NCBI RefSeq assembly: GCF_027886425.1
Contig: NZ_CP115671.1
Span: 1,178,001-1,242,000 of the forward strand
Direction of reading: 5' to 3'
DNA from: Brevundimonas vesicularis
GTDB lineage: Bacteria; Pseudomonadota; Alphaproteobacteria; Caulobacterales; Caulobacteraceae
DNA length: 64,000 nt
Part shown: positions 7,783-15,524 of the stretch, one piece after another
How the letters are laid out: the number at the start of each line of letters is the position of its first letter
Numbering within the stretch: the stretch's first letter is position 1
The notes under the pieces: generated by a model
Told to the model about the DNA's origin: nothing
Databases searched by the model: none
What the model saw: only the letters and a program-made list of their open reading frames with translations
Translations under genes and position numbers: made by a program

Positions 7783-8541
7783 TCAGTCCCGGACCAATCC
7801 GCCGTCCACGACCAGGTTCTGGCCGGTGACTGCGCGGCTCCAGGGGGAGGCGAAGAAGAGGACGGCGTCGGCGAACTCTTCGGGCGTTGTCACCGATCGC
7901 AGCGGGGTCATGCCGGCGATCAGGTCGAAGACGGCCTCGGGCGTGGCGGCGCTGGCGTCGGTGGTGCGCAACAGACCGCCCGAGACCATGTTGACGGTGA
8001 CGCCGTCAGGGCCAAGGTCGCCGGCGGCGGTGCGGGTCAGGCTGAGCAGGGCGGCCTTGGCGGCGGTGTAGTCGTGGTAGGGCACGACCGGATTCTGGAA
8101 CAGGTTGGTGCCGATGTTGACGATGCGGCCGAACCGGGCGGCGGCCATGCCGGGCGCGGTAGCCTGGATCAGGTTCAGGGCGCCGCGCACGACGGTCGAA
8201 AACTGGCGATCCATCTCGTCCCAGCCGATGGCGGTCATCTGCGATCGGGCGTCGCCGTTGAAGCTGTAGTCCAAGGCGTTGTTGACGACGGTGGTGACAG
8301 GGGCGCCGAAATGGTTTTGCGCAGCCGCGACCATGGCGTCCACCGCGGCGCGGTCGGTCACATCAGCCTGGAGGGCGAGGGCGCGCTCGCCGATCTCGGC
8401 GGCCAGAGCGTTCGCCGCTTCGCCGCTGTTCCTCCAGTTGATGACGACGCGGGCGCCTTCATGGGCGAAGGCGCGGACGCAGGCGGCGCCGACGCCGCGC
8501 GCCCCGCCGGTGACGAGGACGATCTGATCGGCGATCTTCAT
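7783..8541 (-). CDS. SDR family oxidoreductase (FabG-like)
   Basis: The 252-residue protein has a Rossmann fold with the nucleotide-binding TGGARGVG at 11-18, a NNA motif near 87-89 and the catalytic YTAAK at 158-162. The classical catalytic serine, expected near residue 145, appears to be threonine (NIGTN). The usual NNAG is NNAL. The family includes 3-oxoacyl-ACP reductases and many dehydrogenases; the substrate here is unknown. It is followed eight bases downstream by the ygfZ-like gene but reads away from it on the same strand, which suggests a transcription order ygfZ then SDR. The ATG at 8541 is directly in front of the Rossmann strand. Confidence 0.88.
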   Translation of the reverse strand: MKIADQIVLVTGGARGVGAACVRAFAHEGARVVINWRNSGEAANALAAEIGERALALQADVTDRAAVDAMVAAAQNHFGAPVTTVVNNALDYSFNGDARSQMTAIGWDEMDRQFSTVVRGALNLIQATAPGMAAARFGRIVNIGTNLFQNPVVPYHDYTAAKAALLSLTRTAAGDLGPDGVTVNMVSGGLLRTTDASAATPEAVFDLIAGMTPLRSVTTPEEFADAVLFFASPWSRAVTGQNLVVDGGLVRD

Positions 8542-8548
8542 GGGGGAC

Positions 8549-9352
8549 TCACGCGTTGGAGGAGGGAAGGACGTCCTCGCCCATCCAGGCGGGTTTGCGC
8601 AAGCGCACCGGGCGGCCGTCCACGGTCAGGTCGCCGTCGAGGCGGTCGATGCGCAGCAGGGCCATGACCGAACCGTCCTGACCCGAGAGGACCTCGCCCG
8701 CGCGCAGTTCGCCCTTCAGGACCTCGGCGCCGAAGGCGGGGGGCGGGCCGTCGAAATCGAGCGGCAGCATCCGGTTCTTGATCGTGCCCCGGCGCTTCAT
8801 GCGCGAGGTCGTTTCCTGGCCGACGAAACAGCCCTTCTGGAAATCGATGCCGTTCAGCAGGTCGAAGTCGGCCTCGATCGGATAGGTCTTGTCCTGGGGC
8901 GCGTCGGCGGTCGGATCGGGCAGGCCGACGGACAGACGGTGGGCGTCGTAGGCGGCCTCGGCGGCGTCCGCAGTGGCCTCGCCATAGAGACGGCCGCCCA
9001 TCAGGGGCGTGCGGGGGTCGGGGATGAAGCCGGCGGGGGCCTCGGGCCAGGCGGCGAACACCGGGCGGTCGTCGGCGGCGACTTCGACCTTGGCGCGCAG
9101 CCTGTACATCGACAAACGCTGGATCAGGGCGTCGCGTCGCTCGGCGGCGACATCCAGAACGACGCCGTCAGCCTGTCCCAGAAGGAACAGGTCGAACAGC
9201 AGCCGGCCGGGCGGGGACAACAGGGCGCCGAACCGCAGTTCCCCGTCGGCCAGCGTCTCCACATCCTGGGTCAGCAGGTTGTGCAGAAAGGGTTTCGCCT
9301 CCTCTCCCGTGACGGAGATCAGGGCGCGACTGTCGAGACGGGCGATGGGCAT
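8549..9352 (-). CDS. ygfZ: YgfZ/GcvT-like folate-binding protein, Fe-S cluster repair
   Basis: This 267-residue protein has the diagnostic KGCFVGQE motif at 173-180, including the conserved cysteine, with an N-terminal GcvT-type fold (the stretch FLHNLLTQDVETL). YgfZ proteins bind tetrahydrofolate and help maintain certain Fe-S enzymes, such as MiaB. The gene lies seven bases upstream of the SDR stop-start junction on the same strand, so the two may be co-transcribed. It should not be mistaken for the true gcvT near 36-37 kb. Confidence 0.92.
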   Translation of the reverse strand: MPIARLDSRALISVTGEEAKPFLHNLLTQDVETLADGELRFGALLSPPGRLLFDLFLLGQADGVVLDVAAERRDALIQRLSMYRLRAKVEVAADDRPVFAAWPEAPAGFIPDPRTPLMGGRLYGEATADAAEAAYDAHRLSVGLPDPTADAPQDKTYPIEADFDLLNGIDFQKGCFVGQETTSRMKRRGTIKNRMLPLDFDGPPPAFGAEVLKGELRAGEVLSGQDGSVMALLRIDRLDGDLTVDGRPVRLRKPAWMGEDVLPSSNA

Positions 9353-9402
9353 GGGGCGAAGATAGGGCCGACGGCGTGGCTTCAGAAGACGCCGCGCCGA
9401 AT

Positions 9403-10791
9403 TTAGGCGACAGCGACCGCCGCGTCCTCAAGGCGAGGATCGAAGGTGCGCCAGTCGCTGGCGCCCCAGGCGGTGACGCGCATGACCAGGTCGACGATGT
9501 TCATTGGCTTGGCGATGCAGTCGTCCATGCCGGCCTGTTCGTACTGGGTCAGCTGTTCCGGCAGGGTGTTGGCGGTCAGGGCCAGGATCGGCGTGCGGCC
9601 TGTCACGCCGGGCAGGGCGCGGATGGCGCGGGTCGCCTCGACGCCGTCCATAATGGGCATCTGGATGTCCATCAGGATCACGTCCCAGTCGCCGGTGCGG
9701 GCGGCCTCGACGCCCTGTTGGCCGTCGTTAGCGGTGGCGCAGGCGATGCCCTGGGCCGTCAACACCGCCATGACCAGGGCGCGGTTGCTGTCGTGATCGT
9801 CGACATAGAGGACGCGCAGGGTCGGGACGTCCTCATTGGCCAGCGGGGCGGGCTCGGCCGGGGTGTCTGAGGGCGCCAGGGGAACGACGTTGTCGGCCGA
9901 CAGGTCGATCATGTCGTTGACGACGGACAACAGACGCTGGCCCGCGCCGTTGATGCGGGCGGCCTGATCGGCCTGTTCGTCGGGCAGGCCGGCCTTGGAC
10001 AACAGGTCGGAGAAGCCGATGACCGCATTCAGGGGCGTGCGCAGTTCGTGCGACATGTCGGTCAGGAACTTCTGCCGGGCCTCGGCCATCGCTGTCTTCT
10101 GCTCGGCGGCGACGCGGGCCTGTTCGGCCTCGACGCGCTCGGTCACGTCGATCTCGTTCAGCAAGACGCCGAGATGGCCCGTGACGGGGTCCGTCACGGG
10201 ACGAATGTCCAGATGGTGCCAGCGCACGCCCTCGCGCGTGATAATCTCGCAGACGTCGGAAATCGCTGACCCCGACAGGGCGGCCGCCAGCATGGGCTGG
10301 GCGCGCTCGGGTTCGGCGAACCGGGCCTCGAAGGGGTGCGCGGTCGATCCGTAGGCGGCGAAGGCCGACGGATTGGAGAAGATCGGGCGGGCTTCGCTGT
10401 CGAACAGGGTGATCAGGGTCGAGGTGTGACGAAGGGCCTCGACCGCGCGACGCTCCTCGTTTTCCACTGTGATTGGCGCGGCCTCGAACAGCAGGACCGG
10501 CGTGCCGTCCGTCAGGCGATAGGTCGAGATCACCGCCGACACGGTCAGCGGTCGCCCGTGCGGGTAGAAGGTCCAGTCTTCCGTCAGGGTCTCGCCATTG
10601 GCCGTCTCGCGGGCCAGACGCTCGGTGCGGGCCAGGACGGCGGGGGAGACATTGCTGAAATCGCGCGCCAGCAGGGCGTCGAGATTGTCGGAGCCCCAGA
10701 GGTCGAGCGCGGCCGCATTGGCGTAGACGCCGCGCAAGGCGACCGGATCGAACATCCAGATCGGTCGTTTCAGCGCGTCCCAGGCCTGCAT
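9403..10791 (-). CDS. PAS / HisKA / receiver hybrid protein lacking a HATPase domain
   Basis: The 462-residue protein has two PAS-like segments at about 5-105 and 115-220. A dimerisation/phosphoacceptor helix follows at 235-297 with the H-box MSHELRTPLNAVIGF (His248). A proline-rich linker then leads straight to a receiver domain at 326-442 with DD at 331-332, phosphoacceptor Asp375 (LMDIQMP) and Lys428. The N, G1, F and G2 boxes of a histidine kinase ATP-binding domain are absent. The frame is continuous, so the gap is not a frameshift. It cannot autophosphorylate alone. It may act as a phosphotransfer adaptor, be phosphorylated by another kinase, or act by dimerising with one. It has no membrane helix, so it is cytoplasmic. 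No partner kinase is adjacent. Confidence 0.87.
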   Translation of the reverse strand: MQAWDALKRPIWMFDPVALRGVYANAAALDLWGSDNLDALLARDFSNVSPAVLARTERLARETANGETLTEDWTFYPHGRPLTVSAVISTYRLTDGTPVLLFEAAPITVENEERRAVEALRHTSTLITLFDSEARPIFSNPSAFAAYGSTAHPFEARFAEPERAQPMLAAALSGSAISDVCEIITREGVRWHHLDIRPVTDPVTGHLGVLLNEIDVTERVEAEQARVAAEQKTAMAEARQKFLTDMSHELRTPLNAVIGFSDLLSKAGLPDEQADQAARINGAGQRLLSVVNDMIDLSADNVVPLAPSDTPAEPAPLANEDVPTLRVLYVDDHDSNRALVMAVLTAQGIACATANDGQQGVEAARTGDWDVILMDIQMPIMDGVEATRAIRALPGVTGRTPILALTANTLPEQLTQYEQAGMDDCIAKPMNIVDLVMRVTAWGASDWRTFDPRLEDAAVAVA

Positions 10792-10859
10792 CGACGGCGT
10801 GCCCTTTCCAGCGACGGCGTTACGGATTTTTATCGTAGGGCCAAGGGCTTAAGCTTCGG

Positions 10860-11426
10860 CTAAGCTTTCGGCCGATCCAGGGTTGTCACCGCATATCGCG
10901 CGACGACGCCGTCCGGCTGGAAATCGTGTTCGGCCAGCCGGTCGAGGGACATCAGGACGCGAGTGGTAAAGGCGTCGGTGTCGCCATCCTCGATCGCCGG
11001 GCGCAGCCAGTCGGTGACGACGGCGCGGGCGGGATAGGTTCCGACGGGGCCGGGAATGCTGAGCGCCACCTCGATCCCTTCCGCGATCCAGCCGGCGACG
11101 GTCACGAAGAAGTCGGGCGAGGCCAGGAAGTCGGAGCGGCGCAGGACATACAGGGTGATGACCCCGTCCTCCACGCCGTCGGGGCGGACGATGACGCCGC
11201 TGCGATCGGGCCGCCAGTCGTCCGACAGCTCGACCACGCGCCACAGGCAGAACCAGATGCGGCAGGTGTTCGGCCGGATTGCGTGGACCGAACAGCCCGC
11301 GCCGTCGACGCAATAGGCGCACAGCTCGCCCGTCGGCTTGGCCAGTTCCGGCAGGTTCAGCGGAATGACCCGGCAGCATTCGACGCAACCGCCGCAGGTC
11401 CGGCCGGGAAGCAGGGGCAGGCTCAC
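10860..11426 (-). CDS. YkgJ-type cysteine-cluster protein
   Basis: The 188-residue product has an N-terminal cysteine cluster: CGGCVECC near residues 11-18, CAYC about 20 residues later, then GCSVHAIRPNTCRIWFC. This resembles the Zn/Fe-chelating YkgJ family, whose biochemical role is not settled. I use the GTG at 11426. It overlaps the stop of the preceding 76-residue gene as GTGA, while a much longer open frame upstream runs antisense to the glycosyltransferase and is a shadow. The remainder of the protein has no recognisable domain. Confidence 0.8.
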   Translation of the reverse strand: MSLPLLPGRTCGGCVECCRVIPLNLPELAKPTGELCAYCVDGAGCSVHAIRPNTCRIWFCLWRVVELSDDWRPDRSGVIVRPDGVEDGVITLYVLRRSDFLASPDFFVTVAGWIAEGIEVALSIPGPVGTYPARAVVTDWLRPAIEDGDTDAFTTRVLMSLDRLAEHDFQPDGVVARYAVTTLDRPKA

Positions 11427-11653
11427 CCGGCTGAACGCTCCAGGCGGGCGATGCGGCGGTCCATGTCGGCGACGACCGCTTCCAGCCGGGCCTTTTCGGA
11501 GGCCATGTCGATCGGCGTGCCGTCCTCGTAAGAAATCGTCGCGCCCTTGGCGATCAGGTCCAGCCGGTAGATGGCCGTCACGCGCTGGGCCTTGAAGCGT
11601 TCGAGGGCGGCGGCTTCTAGATCGGGGGCGGCTGGGTCGGGCGTCTGGCTCAT
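11423..11653 (-). CDS. Small helical protein of unknown function
   Basis: This 76-residue protein has no signal peptide or membrane helix. It is rich in Ala, Glu, Lys and Arg, and its C-terminal third (about 50-75, MASEKARLEAVVADMDRRIA) looks like a short coiled coil. Its stop overlaps the GTG start of the cysteine-cluster gene by four bases, so the two proteins are probably made together. I do not recognise a family. The ATG at 11653 is the first start, and the divergent glycosyltransferase begins 86 bases away. Confidence 0.7.
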   Translation of the reverse strand: MSQTPDPAAPDLEAAALERFKAQRVTAIYRLDLIAKGATISYEDGTPIDMASEKARLEAVVADMDRRIARLERSAG

Positions 11654-11739
11654 GCGCGTCGCTGTAGCGCATGGGGCCTTCCTGTGGAAACACGCGTTTG
11701 GCGCTGAATCGCAGATAGAATCCCTGTATCCGTCGACGG

Positions 11740-12705
11740 ATGATCGGGCGGTTTCCCATCCTGTACATCGCCGAGGCCGACGCCGAGGACGCCGTGCTGT
11801 CCTCCGGCGTTCTGGCGCATCTGGTCGAGAGCCTGCCGCACGCGACCTTCACCATTGTCGGATCGGCCGCCAGCGCGCCGCTGTTCGCCGATACGCCGCG
11901 CCTGACGAAGTTGATCGTGCTGGAGCGCGAGGGCCATTTCGAATGGATCGCCCTGTGGAACCAGGTGCGGGCGACCAAATGGGGGCTGGTCGTGGACATG
12001 CGCGGCTCTGACCTGTCGGGCAAGCTGAGGCGGCACAAGCGCGCGGTGCGGGGCAAGGATCAGCCGGGCCTGCATGCGGTGGAGGCGGCGGCGGCGGTGC
12101 TGAAGCTGGAGCCGGACGAGATTCCGGCGCCGAAACTCTATGTCTCGGACGAGACGCGGGCCCAGGTCGAGGCGCTGATCCCGGCGACGGGCGGTGACGG
12201 GCCGATCCTGGCGGTCGGGCCGGGCGTGGAATGGATGGGCAAGCGCTGGCCGGCCGAACGCTACGCCAAGGTCGCGGCCAAGCTGCTGGCCGACGACGGG
12301 CCGCTGGCGGGCGGGCGGCTGATGATCGTGGGCGAGGAGATCGACCGCGAGGCGGCGCACACGATCCGCTACGCCGTGCCGCGCGCGCGGGTGATCGAGC
12401 TTCAGGGCAAGCTGACGCGGCTGCAGACGGTCGCGGCCCTGTCGACGTCGGTGCTGTACATCGGGGCGGACTCGATCTGGACCCAGCTGGCCGTAGCCTC
12501 GGGCGTACCGGTCGTCGCCGCCTTCGGGCCGTCGGACGAGACCGTGCGCGGACCCTGGAAGGGCGAGGCCGTGCGCGGGCCGCGCACCTATGACGAGTTC
12601 AAAAAGCTGGATCCGCGCCTGAACCAGGCGATTCAGCATATGATGGACCTGCCGTGGGAGCGGGTGCTGAAGGCGGCGCAGCGGATGTTGAAGGTGCGGG
12701 GTTAG
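11740..12705 (+). CDS. Glycosyltransferase family 9 (heptosyltransferase-like)
   Basis: The 321-residue product resembles ADP-heptose:LPS heptosyltransferases of family GT9. It has an N-terminal Rossmann half (RFPILYIAEADAEDAVLSSG), a central GPGVEWMGKRWPAERYA segment near 158-175, and the donor-site region GADSIWTQLAVASGVPVVAAFGPS at about 244-267. Members add sugars to the lipopolysaccharide core at the inner membrane. The exact sugar and acceptor cannot be told. The gene stands alone, with a palindromic repeat directly after it. Confidence 0.85.
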   Translation: MIGRFPILYIAEADAEDAVLSSGVLAHLVESLPHATFTIVGSAASAPLFADTPRLTKLIVLEREGHFEWIALWNQVRATKWGLVVDMRGSDLSGKLRRHKRAVRGKDQPGLHAVEAAAAVLKLEPDEIPAPKLYVSDETRAQVEALIPATGGDGPILAVGPGVEWMGKRWPAERYAKVAAKLLADDGPLAGGRLMIVGEEIDREAAHTIRYAVPRARVIELQGKLTRLQTVAALSTSVLYIGADSIWTQLAVASGVPVVAAFGPSDETVRGPWKGEAVRGPRTYDEFKKLDPRLNQAIQHMMDLPWERVLKAAQRMLKVRG

Positions 12706-12715
12706 CGCGCCCAAA

Positions 12716-12747
12716 GCGCTGGGTCCCCGCTTTCGCGGGGATGAGCG
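12716..12747. repeat. Short extragenic palindrome (REP-like)
   Basis: AGCGCTGGGTCCCCGC is followed by TTTC and GCGGGGATGAGCG. The seven-base stem TCCCCGC/GCGGGGA (12724-12741) forms a tight hairpin between the GT9 gene and the dihydroorotase gene. The GCTGGGTCC and GGATGA parts match the ends of the longer repeat at 7601-7768. It could also help end the GT9 transcript, but there is no T-run. Confidence 0.6.
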
Positions 12748-12791
12748 GAGATATAGTAAGAGCGCATCGCTCATCCCCCAGGAACCGCCCC

Positions 12792-14123
12792 ATGACCCAG
12801 ACCTATGACCTGATCGTCCGTGGCGGCGAGGTGGCGAACCATGCGGGGCGAGGCATGGCGGATGTCGGCGTGATCGACGACAAGATCGCCTTCATCGGCG
12901 ACCTGAGCCAGGCCTCGGCGGGCGAGGTCTTCGACGCGACGGGACTGACGGTCCTGCCCGGCGTGATCGACACCCAGGTCCATTTCCGCGAGCCGGGGCT
13001 GGAGTGGAAGGAAGACCTGGAGACGGGCAGCCGCGCGGCGGCCCTGGGCGGCGTCGTCGCCGTGTTCGAGATGCCGAACACCAATCCCAACACCACCGAC
13101 CCCGACGCCATGGCCGACAAGCTGGCGCGGGCGAAGGACCGCATGTGGACCGACCATGCCTTCTACGTCGGCGGCACGCATGAGAACGCCGACTATCTGG
13201 GCGAGTTGGAGCGGCTGCCCGGCTGCTGCGGGGTCAAGGTCTTCATGGGCGCCTCGACCGGTGACCTGCTGATCGCCGACGACGAGGGGGTGAGGAAGGT
13301 CCTGTCCAATGTGCGCCGCCGCGCCACCTTCCACTCCGAGGACGAATACCGCCTGGTCGAGCGGCGCGGTCTGGCCCGCACCGGCGACTGGACCAGCCAC
13401 CCCGAGGTGCGCGACGCCGAGAGCGCCATCCGCTCGACCCGACGCCTGGTCGGCCTGGCAAAGGAGACAGGCGCGCGCATCCATGTGCTGCACGTCACGA
13501 CCCGGGAAGAGATGGAATATCTGCGCTTCCACAAGGATGTCGCCACCGTCGAGATCACGCCCCAGCACCTGACCCTGGTCGGACCGGAAGCCTATGAGCG
13601 GCTGGGCAGCTATGCCCAGATGAACCCGCCGATCCGGTCGCAGGAGCATGTGGACGCGCTGTGGCTGTGGGGCATGCAGCAGGGCGTCGCCGACGTGCTG
13701 GGCTCCGACCATGCGCCGCACACCAAGGAAGAAAAGGCCAAACCCTATCCGGCCTCGCCGTCCGGCATGCCGGGGGTGCAGACGCTGGTGCCGCTGATGC
13801 TGACCCATGTCGCCAATGGGCGACTGTCGCTGGAGCGGTTCATCGACCTGACCTCGGCGGGCGCGCAGCGGGTGTTCGGTACGGCCAACAAGGGGCGGAT
13901 GGCCGTCAGCTATGACGCCGACCTGACCATCGTCGATCTGAAGTCTAAGCGGACGATCACCCATGAACAGCAGGCGACGCGCTGCGGCTGGACTCCGTTC
14001 GATGGGGTGGAGGCGACAGGCTGGCCGATGGCGACGATCGTGCGCGGTCGGGTGGTGATGCAGGACGGCGAACTGATCGGATCGGCGCACGGGCGGCCGG
14101 TGCGGTTCATGGAGACGCTGTGA
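12792..14123 (+). CDS. pyrC: Dihydroorotase-family amidohydrolase (PyrC-like)
   Basis: The 443-residue protein follows the class I dihydroorotase plan. An N-terminal beta segment leads to a metal-site strand IDTQVHFREPG at 59-69, EMPNTNP near 96-102, FHSEDEY, HVLHVTT, and the catalytic LGSDHAPH region. In pyrimidine synthesis such enzymes close carbamoyl-aspartate to dihydroorotate. The usual HxH metal motif is QxH (Gln62, His64). This change is common in an alphaproteobacterial subgroup, as I recall, so the true reaction is uncertain. A longer frame begins at 12654 inside the GT9 gene. I chose the ATG at 12792, which matches the family start. Its stop overlaps the next gene by GTGA. Confidence 0.82.
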   Translation: MTQTYDLIVRGGEVANHAGRGMADVGVIDDKIAFIGDLSQASAGEVFDATGLTVLPGVIDTQVHFREPGLEWKEDLETGSRAAALGGVVAVFEMPNTNPNTTDPDAMADKLARAKDRMWTDHAFYVGGTHENADYLGELERLPGCCGVKVFMGASTGDLLIADDEGVRKVLSNVRRRATFHSEDEYRLVERRGLARTGDWTSHPEVRDAESAIRSTRRLVGLAKETGARIHVLHVTTREEMEYLRFHKDVATVEITPQHLTLVGPEAYERLGSYAQMNPPIRSQEHVDALWLWGMQQGVADVLGSDHAPHTKEEKAKPYPASPSGMPGVQTLVPLMLTHVANGRLSLERFIDLTSAGAQRVFGTANKGRMAVSYDADLTIVDLKSKRTITHEQQATRCGWTPFDGVEATGWPMATIVRGRVVMQDGELIGSAHGRPVRFMETL

Positions 14124-14848
14124 GGGAAGAGCTCGGCCTGATCGGCTTCGGCGCCTTCGGGCGGCTGACGGCGCGTCATCTGTCTGTCTGGTTCGATATC
14201 CTGGCGCATGATCCGGCGGCGAGCGATGGCGAAGGCCTCGCGTCCCTGACCGATCTGGCGACCGCCGCCGCCTGTCCGACGGTGGTGCTGGCCGTGCCGG
14301 TCGAGGCGTTGGAGACGACGCTGATCGCCATCGGCCCGCATCTGGCGCCCGACGCCCTGGTCGTCGACGTGGGCTCGGTGAAGGTGAAGCCGGCGCGGGC
14401 GATGGATGAACTCCTGCCGCCCGGCTTGCGGATCGTGGGAACCCACCCCCTGTTCGGTCCTCAGAGCGGCAAGGACGGTATCGCGGGCCTGCGCATCGCC
14501 GTAAGCGAGGTAAGGGGTGCAAAAGACGCCCGCCGCGTCGCCGCCTTCTGCCGCCGGGCGCTGAGGCTGAAGGTGTTTCAGGTCAGCCCCGAGGACCATG
14601 ACCGCGAGGCCGCGACGGTCCAGGGTCTGACCCATCTGATCGCCCGCGTCCTGATGGCGATGGAGCCCCTGCCGACGCGCATGACCACCGCCAGTTTCGA
14701 CCGGCTGATGCAGGCCGTCGACATGGTCCGCCACGACAGCCCCGCCGTCTTCCGCGCCATCGAACGCGACAACCCGTTCGCGGCCGAGGTGCGGGCGCGG
14801 TTCTTCGCTTTGGCGGATGAAGCACGGGGTGGCTTAGCGTCGAACTGA
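14120..14848 (+). CDS. Prephenate dehydrogenase-like NAD(P)-binding protein
   Basis: This 242-residue protein has an N-terminal Rossmann motif (LGLIGFGAFG), VVLAVPVEALETT, DVGSVKVKP and the prephenate/arogenate-dehydrogenase signature GTHPLFGPQSG at about 108-118. The C-terminal helical dimerisation region carries QGLTHLIARVL. Such enzymes oxidise prephenate or arogenate in tyrosine synthesis. It is shorter than classical TyrA and lacks an ACT domain. It starts with GTG at 14120, inside the last codons of the dihydroorotase-like gene, so translation is coupled. Whether it is the cell's main TyrA is not shown here. Confidence 0.85.
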   Translation: MREELGLIGFGAFGRLTARHLSVWFDILAHDPAASDGEGLASLTDLATAAACPTVVLAVPVEALETTLIAIGPHLAPDALVVDVGSVKVKPARAMDELLPPGLRIVGTHPLFGPQSGKDGIAGLRIAVSEVRGAKDARRVAAFCRRALRLKVFQVSPEDHDREAATVQGLTHLIARVLMAMEPLPTRMTTASFDRLMQAVDMVRHDSPAVFRAIERDNPFAAEVRARFFALADEARGGLASN

Positions 14849-14889
14849 GGCGCAGAGTGACAATGGGTACTCTAGGGGAGGCTTGGCGC

Positions 14890-15447
14890 ATGGGACTTCT
14901 GACCTTCTGTCTGAATGTCACCCTGGATGGTTGCGTCGATCATGAGGCGGGCATCGCCGATGATGAAACACATGCCTTCTTCACCCGCCTGATGGACGAA
15001 CACGGGGCGATGTTGTGGGGCCGCGTGACCTACGAAATGATGGAAAGCTACTGGCCCGCTGTCGCCCGGGGCGAGGCGGACGCGCCGCCGATGATCCGCC
15101 AGTGGGCGCTCAAACTGGAGGTCAAGCCAAAGTATGTGGCGTCATCGACGCGAGCGGACTTTCCATGGACCAACAGCCGCCATATTGGCCGCGACCTTCG
15201 GACAGGCGTCCAGGCGCTCAAGGACGCAACGCCTGAAGGCGTCTTGCTCGGGAGCAGCGAACTGGCGGCCGAACTGGATCGGATGGACCTGATCGACGAG
15301 TATCAGTTTCTCGTCCATCCCCGCATCGCCGGGCGCGGCCCGACCCTGCATCAGAGTGGCTTGCCCAGCGCGCGACGGCTGAAACTGGTGTCCGCGACGC
15401 CGCTGACTAACGGGGTGATCGCCACGCATTACAGGCGTGACGGCTGA
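14890..15447 (+). CDS. Dihydrofolate reductase family protein (RibD C-terminal fold)
   Basis: This 185-residue protein belongs to the RibD_C/DHFR-like family. It starts TFCLNVTLDGCVDH, has AMLWGRVTYEMMESYWP near 39-55, and ends with an EYQFLVHPRIAGRGPTL strand-turn motif. Members are NADPH-dependent reductases with mostly unknown substrates. I use the ATG at 14890 because GGGGAGG sits seven bases upstream. An earlier GTG at 14857 is open but has no better site. The gene stands alone and converges on the secreted hydrolase gene across 77 bases. Confidence 0.85.
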   Translation: MGLLTFCLNVTLDGCVDHEAGIADDETHAFFTRLMDEHGAMLWGRVTYEMMESYWPAVARGEADAPPMIRQWALKLEVKPKYVASSTRADFPWTNSRHIGRDLRTGVQALKDATPEGVLLGSSELAAELDRMDLIDEYQFLVHPRIAGRGPTLHQSGLPSARRLKLVSATPLTNGVIATHYRRDG

Positions 15448-15524
15448 CGTCGAACTGCGGCTAAAGGCCTCGGCGTCGCATCTGTTCGCCCGGTGACGCA
15501 AGCGCAGGCCGAACTCGTTGACGC

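Noticed and set aside
8549..9352. Second gcvT gene
   Set aside because: The KGCFVGQE motif and the shorter length identify a YgfZ-like protein, not the aminomethyltransferase, which is at 36-37 kb.
10860..12056. Long upstream extension of the cysteine-cluster gene
   Set aside because: The first 210 codons are antisense to the glycosyltransferase and cross another real gene. The GTG at 11426 overlaps the preceding stop as GTGA.
12771..14522. 583-codon minus-strand open frame
   Set aside because: It is antisense to the dihydroorotase and prephenate-dehydrogenase-like genes and has no domain pattern. Long antisense frames are common in such GC-rich DNA.
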